64,000 nt of DNA, taken from Pyrocephalus nanus (Eukaryota > Chordata > Aves > Passeriformes > Tyrannidae). Below the pieces are notes generated by a model that saw only the letters and a list, made by a program, of their open reading frames with translations, ran no database searches and was not told the DNA's origin. The DNA is taken from NCBI GenBank assembly GCA_038380795.1, contig CM076271.1, positions 20,847,001 through 20,911,000 on the forward strand, given 5' to 3'. Position 1 is the stretch's first letter; the number at the start of each line of letters is the position of its first letter. A program made the translations under genes and the position numbers. Positions 21,801 through 33,800 of this stretch are shown piece by piece.

Positions 21801-24800
21801 CTGTCCTGACAGCCCCTCTCTGTCCTGACAGCCCCCCTCTGTCCTGACAGCCCCTTTGTCCCGATAGACCCTCTCTGTCCTGACAGCCCCTCTCTGTCCT
21901 GACAGACCCCCTCTGTCCTGACAGCCCCCCTCTGTCCTGACAGCCCCTCTCTGTCCTGACAGCCCCCCTCTGTCCTGACAGCCCCTTTGTCCCGATAGAC
22001 CCTCTCTGTCCTGACAGCCCCTCTCTGTCCTGACAGATCCTCTCTGTCCTGACAGCCCCTCTCTGTCCTGACAGCCCCTCTCTGTCCTGACAGATCCTCT
22101 CTGTCCTGACAGCCCCTCTCTGTCCTGACAGCCCCTCTCTGTCCTGACAGCCCCTCTCTGTCCTGACAGCCCCTCTCTGTCCTGACAGACCCTCTCTGTC
22201 CTGACAGACCCTCTCTGTCCCGACAGCCCCTCTCTGTCCCGACAGCCCCTCTCTGTCCCGACAGACCCTCTCTGTCCCGACAGCCCCTCTCTGTCCCGAC
22301 AGACCCTCTCTGTCCTGACAGACCCTCTCTGTCCCGACAGCCCCTCTCTGTCCCGACAGCCCCTCTCTGTCCTGACAGACCCTCTCTGTCCTGACAGACC
22401 CTCTCTGTCCTGACAGCCCCTCTCTGTCCTGACAGACCCTCTCTGTCCTGACAGCCCCTCTCTGTCCTGACAGACCCTCTCTGTCCTGACAGCCCCTCTC
22501 TGTCCTGACAGACCCTCTCTGTCCTGACAGACCCTCTCTGTCCTGACAGCCCCCCTCTGTCCTGACAGACCCTCTCTGTCCCGACAGCCCCTCTCTGTCC
22601 TGACAGCCCCCCTCTGTCCTGACAGACCCTCTCTGTCCCGACAGCCCCTCTCTGTCCTGACAGCCCCTCTCTGTCCTGATGCCCTGATGCCAGTGGGCCT
22701 GGCACCAGCAGCACAAGGAGCTCCTTCCTGCCTGGCAAGGCAGCCCAGGCTGCACCATCTGCTCCACCATTCCTAACAGGGAATGGGGCTTTTTTTGTTT
22801 GTATTGCAGATTTTATTAAACACTGAAACAAGGTTGGAACAAGCTCACAGGGAGAGAGGCTGTGCATGTTCTGGGGAGCTGTTTGGAGGCTTTGCTGACC
22901 CGTGTTCTTGCTGTCAGAACACCAGTACACTCCTAGCAAGCCACTGGAGCTTTGTGGAGATGTTTCATGAACCAGATATGGATCAAAGCCTCCTTCCTGT
23001 CACATTCACCCCAGCACTACCTCCTGCTGCAGAGGGATGAAGTCTGTGACACAGGCACGCTCTGCACTCCCAGGCAAAGCAGCCAGAGCTGGGAGAGGCT
23101 TTCAGGGACATATCAAAGTCCTCAAACCAAGGAGTGGGTGGACACCCTCGTGTCTCTCTGTCTGAACACAACCTGGTCTCAGCTACGCTCCAGGGCACTG
23201 CACTGTGCTGACATGGCACGTCCAGGCACATCAGAGCAAGCCAGCCAGAAACCACACTGCAGCAAACCGAGGTCCTGCTGTCACCCCCTCAGCCAGGCGC
23301 TCCAGGCCATGCAGCTGGGAAGCAGGATGGGGGCACGGGGACCACCAGCCTGCCAGCACAGGTGGCTGCAGGTGGAAAATGAACCCCACCAAGCTGCACC
23401 AGTAGCAAAGCAAACCCCCATTCCCACAGCCCCCTCCTGCCAGTGCCAGCCCTCCCCAGGAGCAGATGAAGGGGAAGAAAGTGCTCACCTGGTTGTTCCG
23501 CACTCAGCTCTTTCACCTGTAAGAAACACAAGTTCCCATCATCCCTCCACATCAGCCACCAGTGAAAGACCAGCACAGCACCCCTGAGCAGCTGCTCACA
23601 CCCTCACTGCTGGTTCCTACACCCCGAGGGACCGAGGCAGTGTAGGAGGCCCAAGGTAATGGCTTCTGACAGAAAGAAGCTGAATTTGGGGACAGGAGGT
23701 GCCCAGCTGAGCTATGCAAGCCCCCATCACTAAAAGACAGATCAGAAATCCAAGACAGGGAAAGGGGCTGCAGTTCCCACAGACATCACCGGTTCCTTTG
23801 CCATGTGAAGCCCACCCTGGCCATTCCCAGCAGCACTCCAGGCCCCCAGCATGGGCTCCAGGACAGCTGCAGTGACGGGCTGAGCCCCAGCAGGAACGGG
23901 GCAGCCTGAGAAGGGCTGCAGCCCCAGGGAGCCCGTGGAGATATCCGACTCACAGAGGGCCACGAGCAGCACCTGAAGGCAGCAGAGCATTCAGCTCCCC
24001 ATTTTCTCCTGGGAGGTAACAGCCCATCAATCACCTTCGGGCAGACTCTGTCCTGGCTCTCAATATTCCCATTCCCTCCGTGTATTTTTAGTATTTGGAT
24101 CTCATATAAATGCCAGGAGATCCCTGCTGATTAGGTCTGTTCGATTTTTACAGTATTTGTCAATCCACTGAAAAAAAACAAAGTAATTTCACATGCTGTT
24201 TGTGCCTGCCTCCCAGGGCCAGGAAAGCTGAGTTATACTTCCTTTGCTAAGACACATAAAAGGAAGCATTTGGCTGCACATGCCTCCTTCCTGCTCTCCC
24301 TTGGCACCTGCAGAAAGCAAGCTGGCAGCCAATTCCTCACTGAAACAGCAAACAACTCCACGAGTGGTTTGCAAATCCAGACTCCTTCCTAACAAGAATC
24401 AGCTCACACTGAAACGCAGCATTTGGTATTTCTGGGCTAAATATTTGCTGAATGCCTACAGAGCAGAACAATCCCATGGCCTGGGAGGAACTAAAGAGGC
24501 AGAGAATGGAAGTGGGTGGGAATCTCTGCTGCTGGAGAAGTAACTCAGCACTTCAACACATCGTATCTGACTCAAAGAGATTTCTCCTTGTGCATTCCCA
24601 AAGAGAGGTGGGAGGATCATATTCTAAGGAAACCACGACTTTTGCACGTAGCTCAGGTGAGCAGCAGCAGCCAGGCACAGAACCATCAGTCACTCTGAAG
24701 AACACACAGAGGTGAGGCTGACAGGTGACACCTGGTTCAAACCCTCTCAGGGGAGGGAGGCTCCTCCCCAGCTCTGACTCGGACTCACCTTCTCCCAGAG

Positions 24801-27800
24801 TCTGCTTCAGCAGGTCGTGTTTAGCCTGGAGCTTCGTGATGAGGTTACTGCCATTCAGATACTCCTTAAATTTCTGTAATCACAAAACAAACAAGGTGGA
24901 TTAAGCAACACAGCCCATTATTGATGTTCACTGTTGCCTGGGGCCTGCTGGAGGGGGGCTGGGCTGCCAGAGGGGGCTCAGAAGTCTGTCAGGCTCAGTC
25001 CAATCACTTCTGCCTGCTCCAGCCACTGGCTTGGTGATCTTATTAGCCAGTCTCCTTGGTACTGCACCTCCTGCCTGGGAATGCAGGGAGGGCCAAAGAA
25101 AGGAGTTCAAAGCTGGCTTTCCTTTGTCGTGCTTCTGGGAATGGCCTGGGAAATCCAAGAGGCTTTCCCTGCACTGCCAGGGCTTGGCCTCTGTGCCAAA
25201 GCAATGCCGAGCGAGAACTCCCAGAGCCTGAGCCCTCCCAGGGCAGGGACTGTCAGATGCCCCATGTTTGGGTAACATGATGCAGCACCACCTCCCATTC
25301 CAATGTGAGCCTGCCAGACACCCAGGAACTCTCCAGATCAGGGCATTATATAGGTAAGAGGAGACAGGGAGGCAGATACAGAAAAAGAAAGACAGAGAAC
25401 AAGAAACATCAAATTTCTGCAAAAAGCATTAAAATAATCCCAAACACAACTCCAAATGAAAATTGCAATTGCCCCACCCCACCTCAATTTGCAATATTAC
25501 TACTATGAAGAGAAACTAGAAGCTTTTCTCTGCACATGTAATGCATCACAAGACACTGTTAACAGCAGGCTATGGCCCATGCCCGGCTCTCGTGGCTTCC
25601 TTGGCATGCATGTGGCTTCAGCTCTTCCAGGGGCCAAGGGCAAATTTCAGCTGTGCAGGACAGGGAGGGAAGGCCTGGCTGATAGTTCACAGTCCTGAAG
25701 GCCTCCAGGAAGAGCCCCTGGAGGGTGGCACACAGCCAGAGTCTGCACCAGGCTCTGAGCCTCTTCTACGGTGCTTGGTAAGTTTTTGGTCACAACCAGT
25801 CACTCCAGTTGTTCCTTCGAAGAGAAGAATGAGGCAAGCACTGGGCTGTCAGTCCCTGTACTCTGCCCTGCCACTGAAATGCACTGAAATGCATTCCAGA
25901 CCCAAATCTGACAGAAGACAAGAACTTAAAGAGACTGAATTGGTTCTTGCTTGTCGTTAACGAGCACTTAACTGGGTCTCAGCTCTGGCAATTAATGCTT
26001 TGTGTCCTGTACGGCACGAGCTGAGACTTACTGAGAAATAGAACATTTCTGTCTCCTGCTGGTTAGCTCTCCTCTTGGCAATGTTGATTTTGCTCATGTA
26101 GGTCTCCGATGCAGCTGATTTGACCGACTCAGTGGAGCGGCTGTGCTGGAAGGCATCTGAAACATCAAAATCTTCCACTGTCAGCATGTCCTGCAAGGTC
26201 TGCATTGTGGCATCCAGCGTTTTCCGTACCTATTGGAAACAGGACAGAGGGGTTTGAAGCAGACTGGCAAAGGGACACATCCTGGACCAAAGCAACCAAG
26301 ACCTCCTGAGCCCTGGGCTTGCACTGGCCGTGGTCTGTGGGCACTCCCAGCTCCCATTCCCCAAGGCTGAACGTGAGACCCCTCTTACCTCTTCGTTCTC
26401 TATCTTGAGGGTGGCCAGTCGTGACTGCAGCTGGTGGTACCTCATCAGCAGCTCAGTCTGCACAGGCTGCTGGGCGCTCACCTGACACACCTGACACAGG
26501 AGACATTCCGTGGGTCACATGCACCACACACACGTTTCCATACCCACACAGCTCCCTCCAGCCCCTACAAGCTCCTGGCAGCCTCCAGGCAGGCTGCATC
26601 GCCCCGTTCTCCACCAGCAGTGCCCTGGACCTGGGCCAGCACTGAGCATTTTCACCCCTCACTCTGCCATCTCCCAATTACAGCAGGTAAATCAAAGCTC
26701 CACCGTACAGATCTGTGGGGCAGAGAGAGCCGAACCACAGGCTCCCTAATCGGGAGAGACACGAGCAAGAGGCAGCCTGAAAGGAGAAGCCCTAATGAGC
26801 CAAGAGTCTCCTTAGGAAAGGAAACACCAACAGCAGTGTGTGAAGGCAGCACGGAGGGATGGATGGAGGGCCCAGAACAGTTCCACAGGGATAGCTCAGA
26901 GGAGGGGAGGCCAGGCCAGGCCCCTCTGCAGCCCCACAGGTGAGCGTGTTACCTCGTCCCCCATGTGCGGCTGGAACTCGAACTTGAGCGGCGGGCAGAA
27001 GACCTGGTTGCACATGTCCATGATGGTGTGCTTGTCGCTCCGGGCGTCCAGGTTGTCCACGGCGTTCTCAATGATGTCCAGGCCCTCGTGGCGGGAGGTT
27101 TCCAGGTTGTACTCGGCAGACAGGTACGTCCTGAAGGTCCGAGCGAGGCTGGCGTGGAATCCCAAATCACAGCACTGAGAAACATCAGGGGAAGGGCTGG
27201 TCACACAAACACTCCTAAACCATCTCCCAGAGTTCTCAAACACAGAGGGATGTTGAAGCAAGGTGGCACTGGCCACCGTGCCCTGCAGTGTGTGCACAGC
27301 CTGCTCCCTCCCTGGGCCTCCCACACCGAGCAGCTCCTCATGCATACCTGATCGCTCTCATGCCTTCCTTGGGGAAAATGATAAAACTCAGAGCTAATTG
27401 CTGCCAAAATACTGTACCTTAGACAAAAGCCTCGTTTAAAAACCTCTCCTCGCTGTAATTGAGCCTGGCATGTTAAATGTCCTATCAGCACAGGGATTTG
27501 CTGCTCTGAACGCTCCATCAGAGCTGAGCAAGAGGCAGCTCCTGGCAGCCCTGCTCCAGTCCCCTCCACAGCCTGACCCAGGGCAGGGCTCTGCAGGGCT
27601 CCAGACCCACCAGCAGCGAGCAGGCAACCCCAGGAGGGGGGCAGGGACAGCACTGAAGCACCACCCAAAATCTGGAGGTCAGCAGATATTGTTCTGCAGG
27701 GAAAGCTGAGACAGAGGATGCTGGAAGCAGGAGGAGCGAAACAACAGCGCCTCAGCCTGAGCCACACTCACAGGGCTGGAAGGAGAGCACAGTGAAACAG

Positions 27801-30800
27801 CAAGGCTGCAGTCCAAAACTGAAGCACATGTATTTCTGGGACATAAGAGAGGGCTGCAGCTCCTGACAGAGGATGTAAAGTCACATAACTACTGCAGAAA
27901 CAGAGGCACCCTGTGAGAAACACCTCGAATACCTCCCATGGCCACAGCACCAAACTAACCACTGCCAGCAAAGCACTGCTGTCACATGGAAACTGCCACA
28001 GGACAGCTTCTTTTGCAGAAGTTAAGCTGCTTCGCTGCCACACGGTGTGGTCCCACCACAAGCACTGCTGGGAGGACCAGCATGGCACAAAAGCGAGAGG
28101 AAAGAGGAGAAGGACTGCGGTGCAATCTCAGTGACCCAAATGAGCCCAACTTTTCTGCAGAACTCCCTGTTGGGAGCTGCTGTTTCAAGGGCACTTTCTC
28201 CAGCTCTGCAGCACCCATAGGCACTACTGAACCAACGCAGAAAGGCACAGGAAGTGAATCTGCATCAGAACATCAGTATTCACAGAATCACAGAGTCACT
28301 GCGGTTGGAAAACACCTCCAAGAGGATCAAGTCCAATCTCTGATTGATCAACACCTTCAACCAGACCAGAGCACTGAGTCCAGTCTTTTACACTTCCAGA
28401 GATGGTGACTCCACCACCTCCCTGGGCAGCCTGTTCCCATGTCTGACAACCCTTTCTGTAGAAACTTGAAGTGAAATCTGAAAACTCAGCTGGTGCCACA
28501 AGCAGCTCCAGCCCAAGAAGCCATCTTGTGCTCTGTGCTGATGTGAGGAGACACCGCTCAGCTCGGATCACGTCTCAGCAGGGCTGTATTGGGTTCAGTC
28601 TCTGCTAAAAACAGCATCAGCAAAGCCACAAGGGGCTGATTCCCGATTCCCCTCACAGGTACCCGAGTGAACACCCCTGTCCCCCTCTAGTCTTTAAAAG
28701 CTGTGACCCCCCCTGTGCAATAATGAGGAGTTTTGCAGAAACTATCAAAATGCTATAACCCTCCACTTCTCCTGCTTCTATTTAGCCTCTAATCCTATTA
28801 GCTGAGAGCATAGGCAGTCATGGACTGGCACAGCCCTGCCTTAAAAAAAACCCAAACAACACAAAAAGGAGGAAAAGGCAAATTTCCATTCACCACTTGG
28901 GGCAAAACCTCATCCTGTGCTGTGAGTCTCTCCCACAAGAGAGTTTTAGCATGAACACCCGTACAACTATTGTAGAGAAAGCCTGGAGTCAGGATGGTGC
29001 AGCCCAGGGGCTGCCAGGCAGACAGGGCAGGGAGCAGGGCCAGGACCCCCATGCCAGCACTGGGGGAGGACCAGCTCTCCTGCCACGACCAGCTGACCAC
29101 AGTCCTGTGCCCTGGGAACGGCCACGTGGCTTCCCAGCACCTCCCAGACCTCACCAGGGTTCTTGCAGTCCCTCAAATCACAGCTACTTGGCTGCAGAAG
29201 ACAGTGCCAGGAGGAAACAGTGCCACTGTCTGAAGGTAGGAGCTCCCAATGCACACAAAACGGATCCATGACAAAGGTCAATCACCAGATGCCACAGAAC
29301 CTGAGGAGAGGGGCTCAGGGCATTGATAGATGCTTTTGGGAAAAATTCCATGTGAAACTTTCCCTCTCCTTTGCTGCTGGGCTCGCACTGAAGCCAGTGG
29401 TGATTTGCCCTGCCCAGAAATGAGCTGCTCCTGAAAAGCAGGGCAGGCACTTCCTGCACTCACCACAGCCCTTGAAGTCCCTGGTGATCAGCACCGTGCT
29501 GGCTGCTTCACACACGGGTGCCCAGAGAAGAAAAGACAGAGCAGAGACTTCCAGGCAATTCCCAGAGGAACACACAATGGGGAGGGCAGAAGAAAAAGAA
29601 AAAGACTTCAAACTGCTGCTCCCAGCCCCAGAACAAATGGCATTTTCTCAGCCCTCTCATCCCTTTGATGGCAAATAAATTAGAACCACAAATAATAATC
29701 CCCAGCCCTCCTGCAGTGCCTTTCATCTGCCGAGCTCAGAGCTCCCCAAGCATTAATTCATCACGTCTGGTAACACCCTGTGAGGGGTGGAAATATCCCA
29801 GTGTTCCACTTGAAAAACAAACCGGCTCCTGGAGCTCAGGCAAGCTGGGTTTGGCCAAAACACCGCAAAAGCAGCCAAATACAAGTGTGCCTCCAGTGCC
29901 CACCCCAGAGCTGCACTGGGGGGCAGTTCTGGGCTCTGGGGAGAAGGAAATGCTTTCCCAGCTCCTGATCCTTCTGCCTCATTTCCTCATGGGTTACACA
30001 GTGGTCTGTGGGCCCAGAACCTGAGTCCCTCTGTTCTTTGGGAGGCTGAACTTGCACACAACACAGCTCAGCCACTCAGCTGAAGCCACCAGCACCAGTG
30101 CACCTCACCTGAGAAGTGGCCAGCCCAGAGTAACCCCTGAGCACTCCCCAGGCAGAGCAGTAATGCCTCTGCCTCCACAGGACCCAGCACTACCTGCAAA
30201 CAAACAGCCCTACTCATTTGCTCTGCTCCTCCTTTTCCACATTTTTTCTTTATTTAAAAATATTCTGCATCATTTTTTAATTATATGCATAATATATAAT
30301 AATTATACACGTATTATAATTTCTAGCCTCTACTCTCTTGATGTTGCTGCAAAACCCAGAGCTGTATTGTGAGGCAAGTAAATCATAAAATCCTGGAATG
30401 GTCTGAGTTGGATGAGACCTTAAAGATTATCCAGTTCCACCCCCCTGCCATGGGCAGAACACCTTTCACCAGCCCAGGTTGCTCCAAGCCCAGTCCAGTA
30501 AAGCCAACTGAAGATTTCTGGCATAACTACTTTGACTGATGTTTCTGTTCCCTAACTTGACTCAGCTAATTTTTCCTGGAACCAAACAATTTGGCAGTCA
30601 TGTGTAACATCAAATTCCTCAGAGTTCCCTTCCTTTCCCTGCTTGTTTGTCTCGGATACAGCAAACACTGCTCCACAGGGAAGCAAGCTGCTGCTTCCGA
30701 AGGACTCAGAGGAGGCTGCACACATTTTGGCAGATCAGTTTGTAGGGCCACTGACTGTTCCCTTCTCTCTGCTCAATCTGGCGATATCTTTCATGTGACC

Positions 30801-33800
30801 ACTTCAAACTATCTCGCAGCCCTTTCCCAGAGAACTCCAGAGGGATGGATAAGCAGCTTTATCTCCACTTCACATACGTGGCCAAAGAGATTAACTTGGT
30901 CACACAGTTAAGGACAGAAATGAGATGAGCCCAGGCGTTTAAACAGACACACGTGCTGTCCAAAGAAAAAAGCCCCGTGCTGCCCTGCCAGTCCAAGGCT
31001 AATTTGATCCCTCTCTGTATTCTTTCCTTTCTAAAGGACAAAACAGCCAGGCCACTGGAGACAGAGGCACAGCCGGCTCCACACCCTGCACAGCTCCTCT
31101 GATGGGCTTTACAGCCCTCATTAAAAGGCAGCCCTGGGAGGCCTCCCACCCTCTCCCAGAGCAGCTGGGACCCCGTGCCTCGCCAGGGCAGGCGATCAGA
31201 GCACAGCTTTGTTACCCTCACTGCCTCGTGGTGACGCCCAGGGCTCAAGCCATGTCAGGGCTGTGCCGAGGAGATGACACCGAGCCAGCTGGGATTTGGG
31301 GAACGCTGCTAAATTGGCTGCTGCGGTGTCCTGACGGGTTGGATTTGTGTGAAATCAGCTGCTGCACACGGGGATTTGTGCTGCAGATGGAGGGTGTGGC
31401 AAGAGCCCCCTCTCCCCTCCCATGTCCAGAAAAAAAGCCTGGTGCATCCTTCACCATCCCCCAGGGATGCAGGGTGGGGGAGCCGGTGGGATCTGTAACT
31501 GCAGTGCAGGGACACCCAGGATCCATCAGGGCACCAGCCAGGCTCCAAGACACCCCGAGCTCTGCTCTCCCATCAAGCCCCTTCTCACCCCCACTCTTCC
31601 CACAGACCTGCTCCCTCCGTGGGCTCAGCTGCCCTACACAGATCCCCTTCAGCACTCGTGGGATCTGCTGGCTGAGATCCCATGACTGAGATCCCCTTCT
31701 GGAGCTGCTGAAGCCCTTCTGGCCACACCCTTGCAAAATACACTGAATTTGTACAAGAGCCTGTTCAGATAAACTGCTCCTCCTCTGGGGACTTAGAACC
31801 AGGACACCCACGTGCAGCTCACACATCCAGTGTTTCGCTTCTTCAGTGAACAGAATTTACAACCTGGGGAATTTCCCTGCTCCAAGTTGGAGATGCTTTA
31901 GCAGAAGTCCCAAAGGGATTCCTGGAGTTCGGGAGAAAAGCCATCTGCTGACTCCAGTGGAAGTGTCAACAAGGAAATAAAGTTGGGAGGAATAATATAA
32001 ACAGCTAAAATGGAACTCAGCAACTCTCCAGGAAATCAGAGTCTCACAAACTCCACGAAAATAAGTCATTCCTGCTTAAAAATAAATAAACAAGAGAAAG
32101 AGAATATACACTGCAAAAGCAGAAAGCCCACAGATAAATGAAGATGTTCTCACACCTTCTCATTCAAATGTCTCCACAATCAAGTTACTAGTTCTTTAAC
32201 ATACCTTAAATAATAAAGAGAACAAAAGGAACATAGTAAGAATATTTTATCATATCTCAAAATCTTGAAGTCATCAAAGGTTTCACATCAGACTTAATTA
32301 ATTCTCCAAAGAGTTAACTACATGTTAGTGGGTTAAGAAAGGAGATAAAAACTCCAGCACCTTTTTAAATTGTTCATTTAGGTAATGATGGTAACTCAGT
32401 GCTTAGAGCTGTTATTTACGTGCTCACTGAGGCAGGAAGAAACTGCATCGAGCAATCTACATGCTGTGGGATGCCGTTAAAGGAAGAAACCAGAACCTCT
32501 TCTCTGGGTAAATCCCTTATTTGAATCACCTCAAAGCAGTTTGTAGGAGTCACCAACACACACACATCCACCTCTTGCCATCCCCATGAAACCTGTCTTC
32601 AGCAGTTCCTGCCCTGAGGCTCTTCCCTGCAAGGAGCACTGGGATAAAGCTCTCAAGGCACCTTCCCCAGCCAGGACAGCACTTCCACCTGTACTGAACT
32701 GCCACCAAAGTTACCAAGCAGCAGAAAGAAAAAAACCTTCTGTTTCAGCACCAAAACCAAGGCTGTCTGACCTCGGTGAGTGTCTCTGTCTCAAACACAG
32801 ACTCACCGATGGGCTCATGTGGCTCATCCCGAGACAGATCCGAGTCACAGCACTCCTCCAGCCCCCGGCAGGCGCATTTTAAAGACCCCCTGACACCCCT
32901 TCATCACAGTTAAGGGCCCAGCCACGCCGGGGGGGCACAGGGGAAGGGGCACTTACGTCGATGAGGTCAGACACGTCGTGGATGTAGTACTTGCTGACGG
33001 CCGCGTTGGTGGCCGCCAGGTTCAGCAGGTAGTCGTTCCTGGCTTTAGTGCACTTCAGCTTGTTTTCAGAGTACTTGGCTTGTCTCTGGAAAAACACAGC
33101 AGAGTCAGAGCACAAACAGGATGGTACTGGCACGGCTTTTCCTGCCATAGGGCCCCACAGCACCCTGCGGACTGGGTGTGATGAAGGAATTAATAAAATT
33201 TGGTATCTGGTACAAAACAGGGACCTTGCCAGGGCAGAGAAGATCCCACATGAACATCCCTGGCACCGCCAGTCAGCTAGGATAAGTGTGTCCTGCTCAG
33301 AGGTACCTGGAGCCCCCCGAGCACAGCAGCTGCTGCTGCTCCTTCAGCTGCACAGTTGGGGGGGGTTTGGCATCAATCAAAATCAGAGGGACATATTTTC
33401 CCTGCAGAAATACTGACATATGTTTGGACTTGCTCCAGATGTGTGCAGCTGTATCAAAGTGGAATCTGGCCTAGAGGCCCCAGCAACACAATTTAGAACA
33501 GGACCCAGAATTCAAAAGCCTGTAGGAAAGCAGATGTGCTCCAGATCCAGGGCATCTGTCGAGGCAGATCCCTGCTCCAAAGGTAGAGCCAAAAGATTAA
33601 CCCTTCCAGGACCTTCACTGCTACAAATGTCCCAGGGCTGGGTCAGCCTGTGAGCAAATGTGGCATGGCTGGGGAAGCTACTGCTTCTTCTCCAAAATTA
33701 CCACAAAAACTGCAGTAGTGGAGATCCTGAGGCTGGGGAGATTTGCTGAGGCTGGAATGGTGTGAAGTGTTTTGCCTAGCAAAGCCATCTAAATCCTGCA

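Larger units (their letters stand above)
20385..23488 (-). other. SRGAP3 intron 11
   Basis: 3,104-bp GT-AG intron. About one third is the 19-bp array (21669-22678), with a small 12-bp array just before it. The flanks 20385-21534 and 22679-23488 show nothing recognised. Confidence 0.9.
27175..32956 (-). other. SRGAP3 intron 6
   Basis: 5,782-bp GT-AG intron, the largest internal one. It holds CR1 fragments at 28278-28480 and 30385-30495, an AT-rich stretch at about 30230-30330 and an AT-rich candidate regulatory block at 32090-32500. The rest shows nothing recognised. Confidence 0.9.

Noticed and set aside
21304..22939. 488- and 493-aa frames of [14 protein letters not shown] repeats
   Set aside because: Product of the 19-bp array read through three-unit (57-bp) cycles; appears in two minus frames at once.
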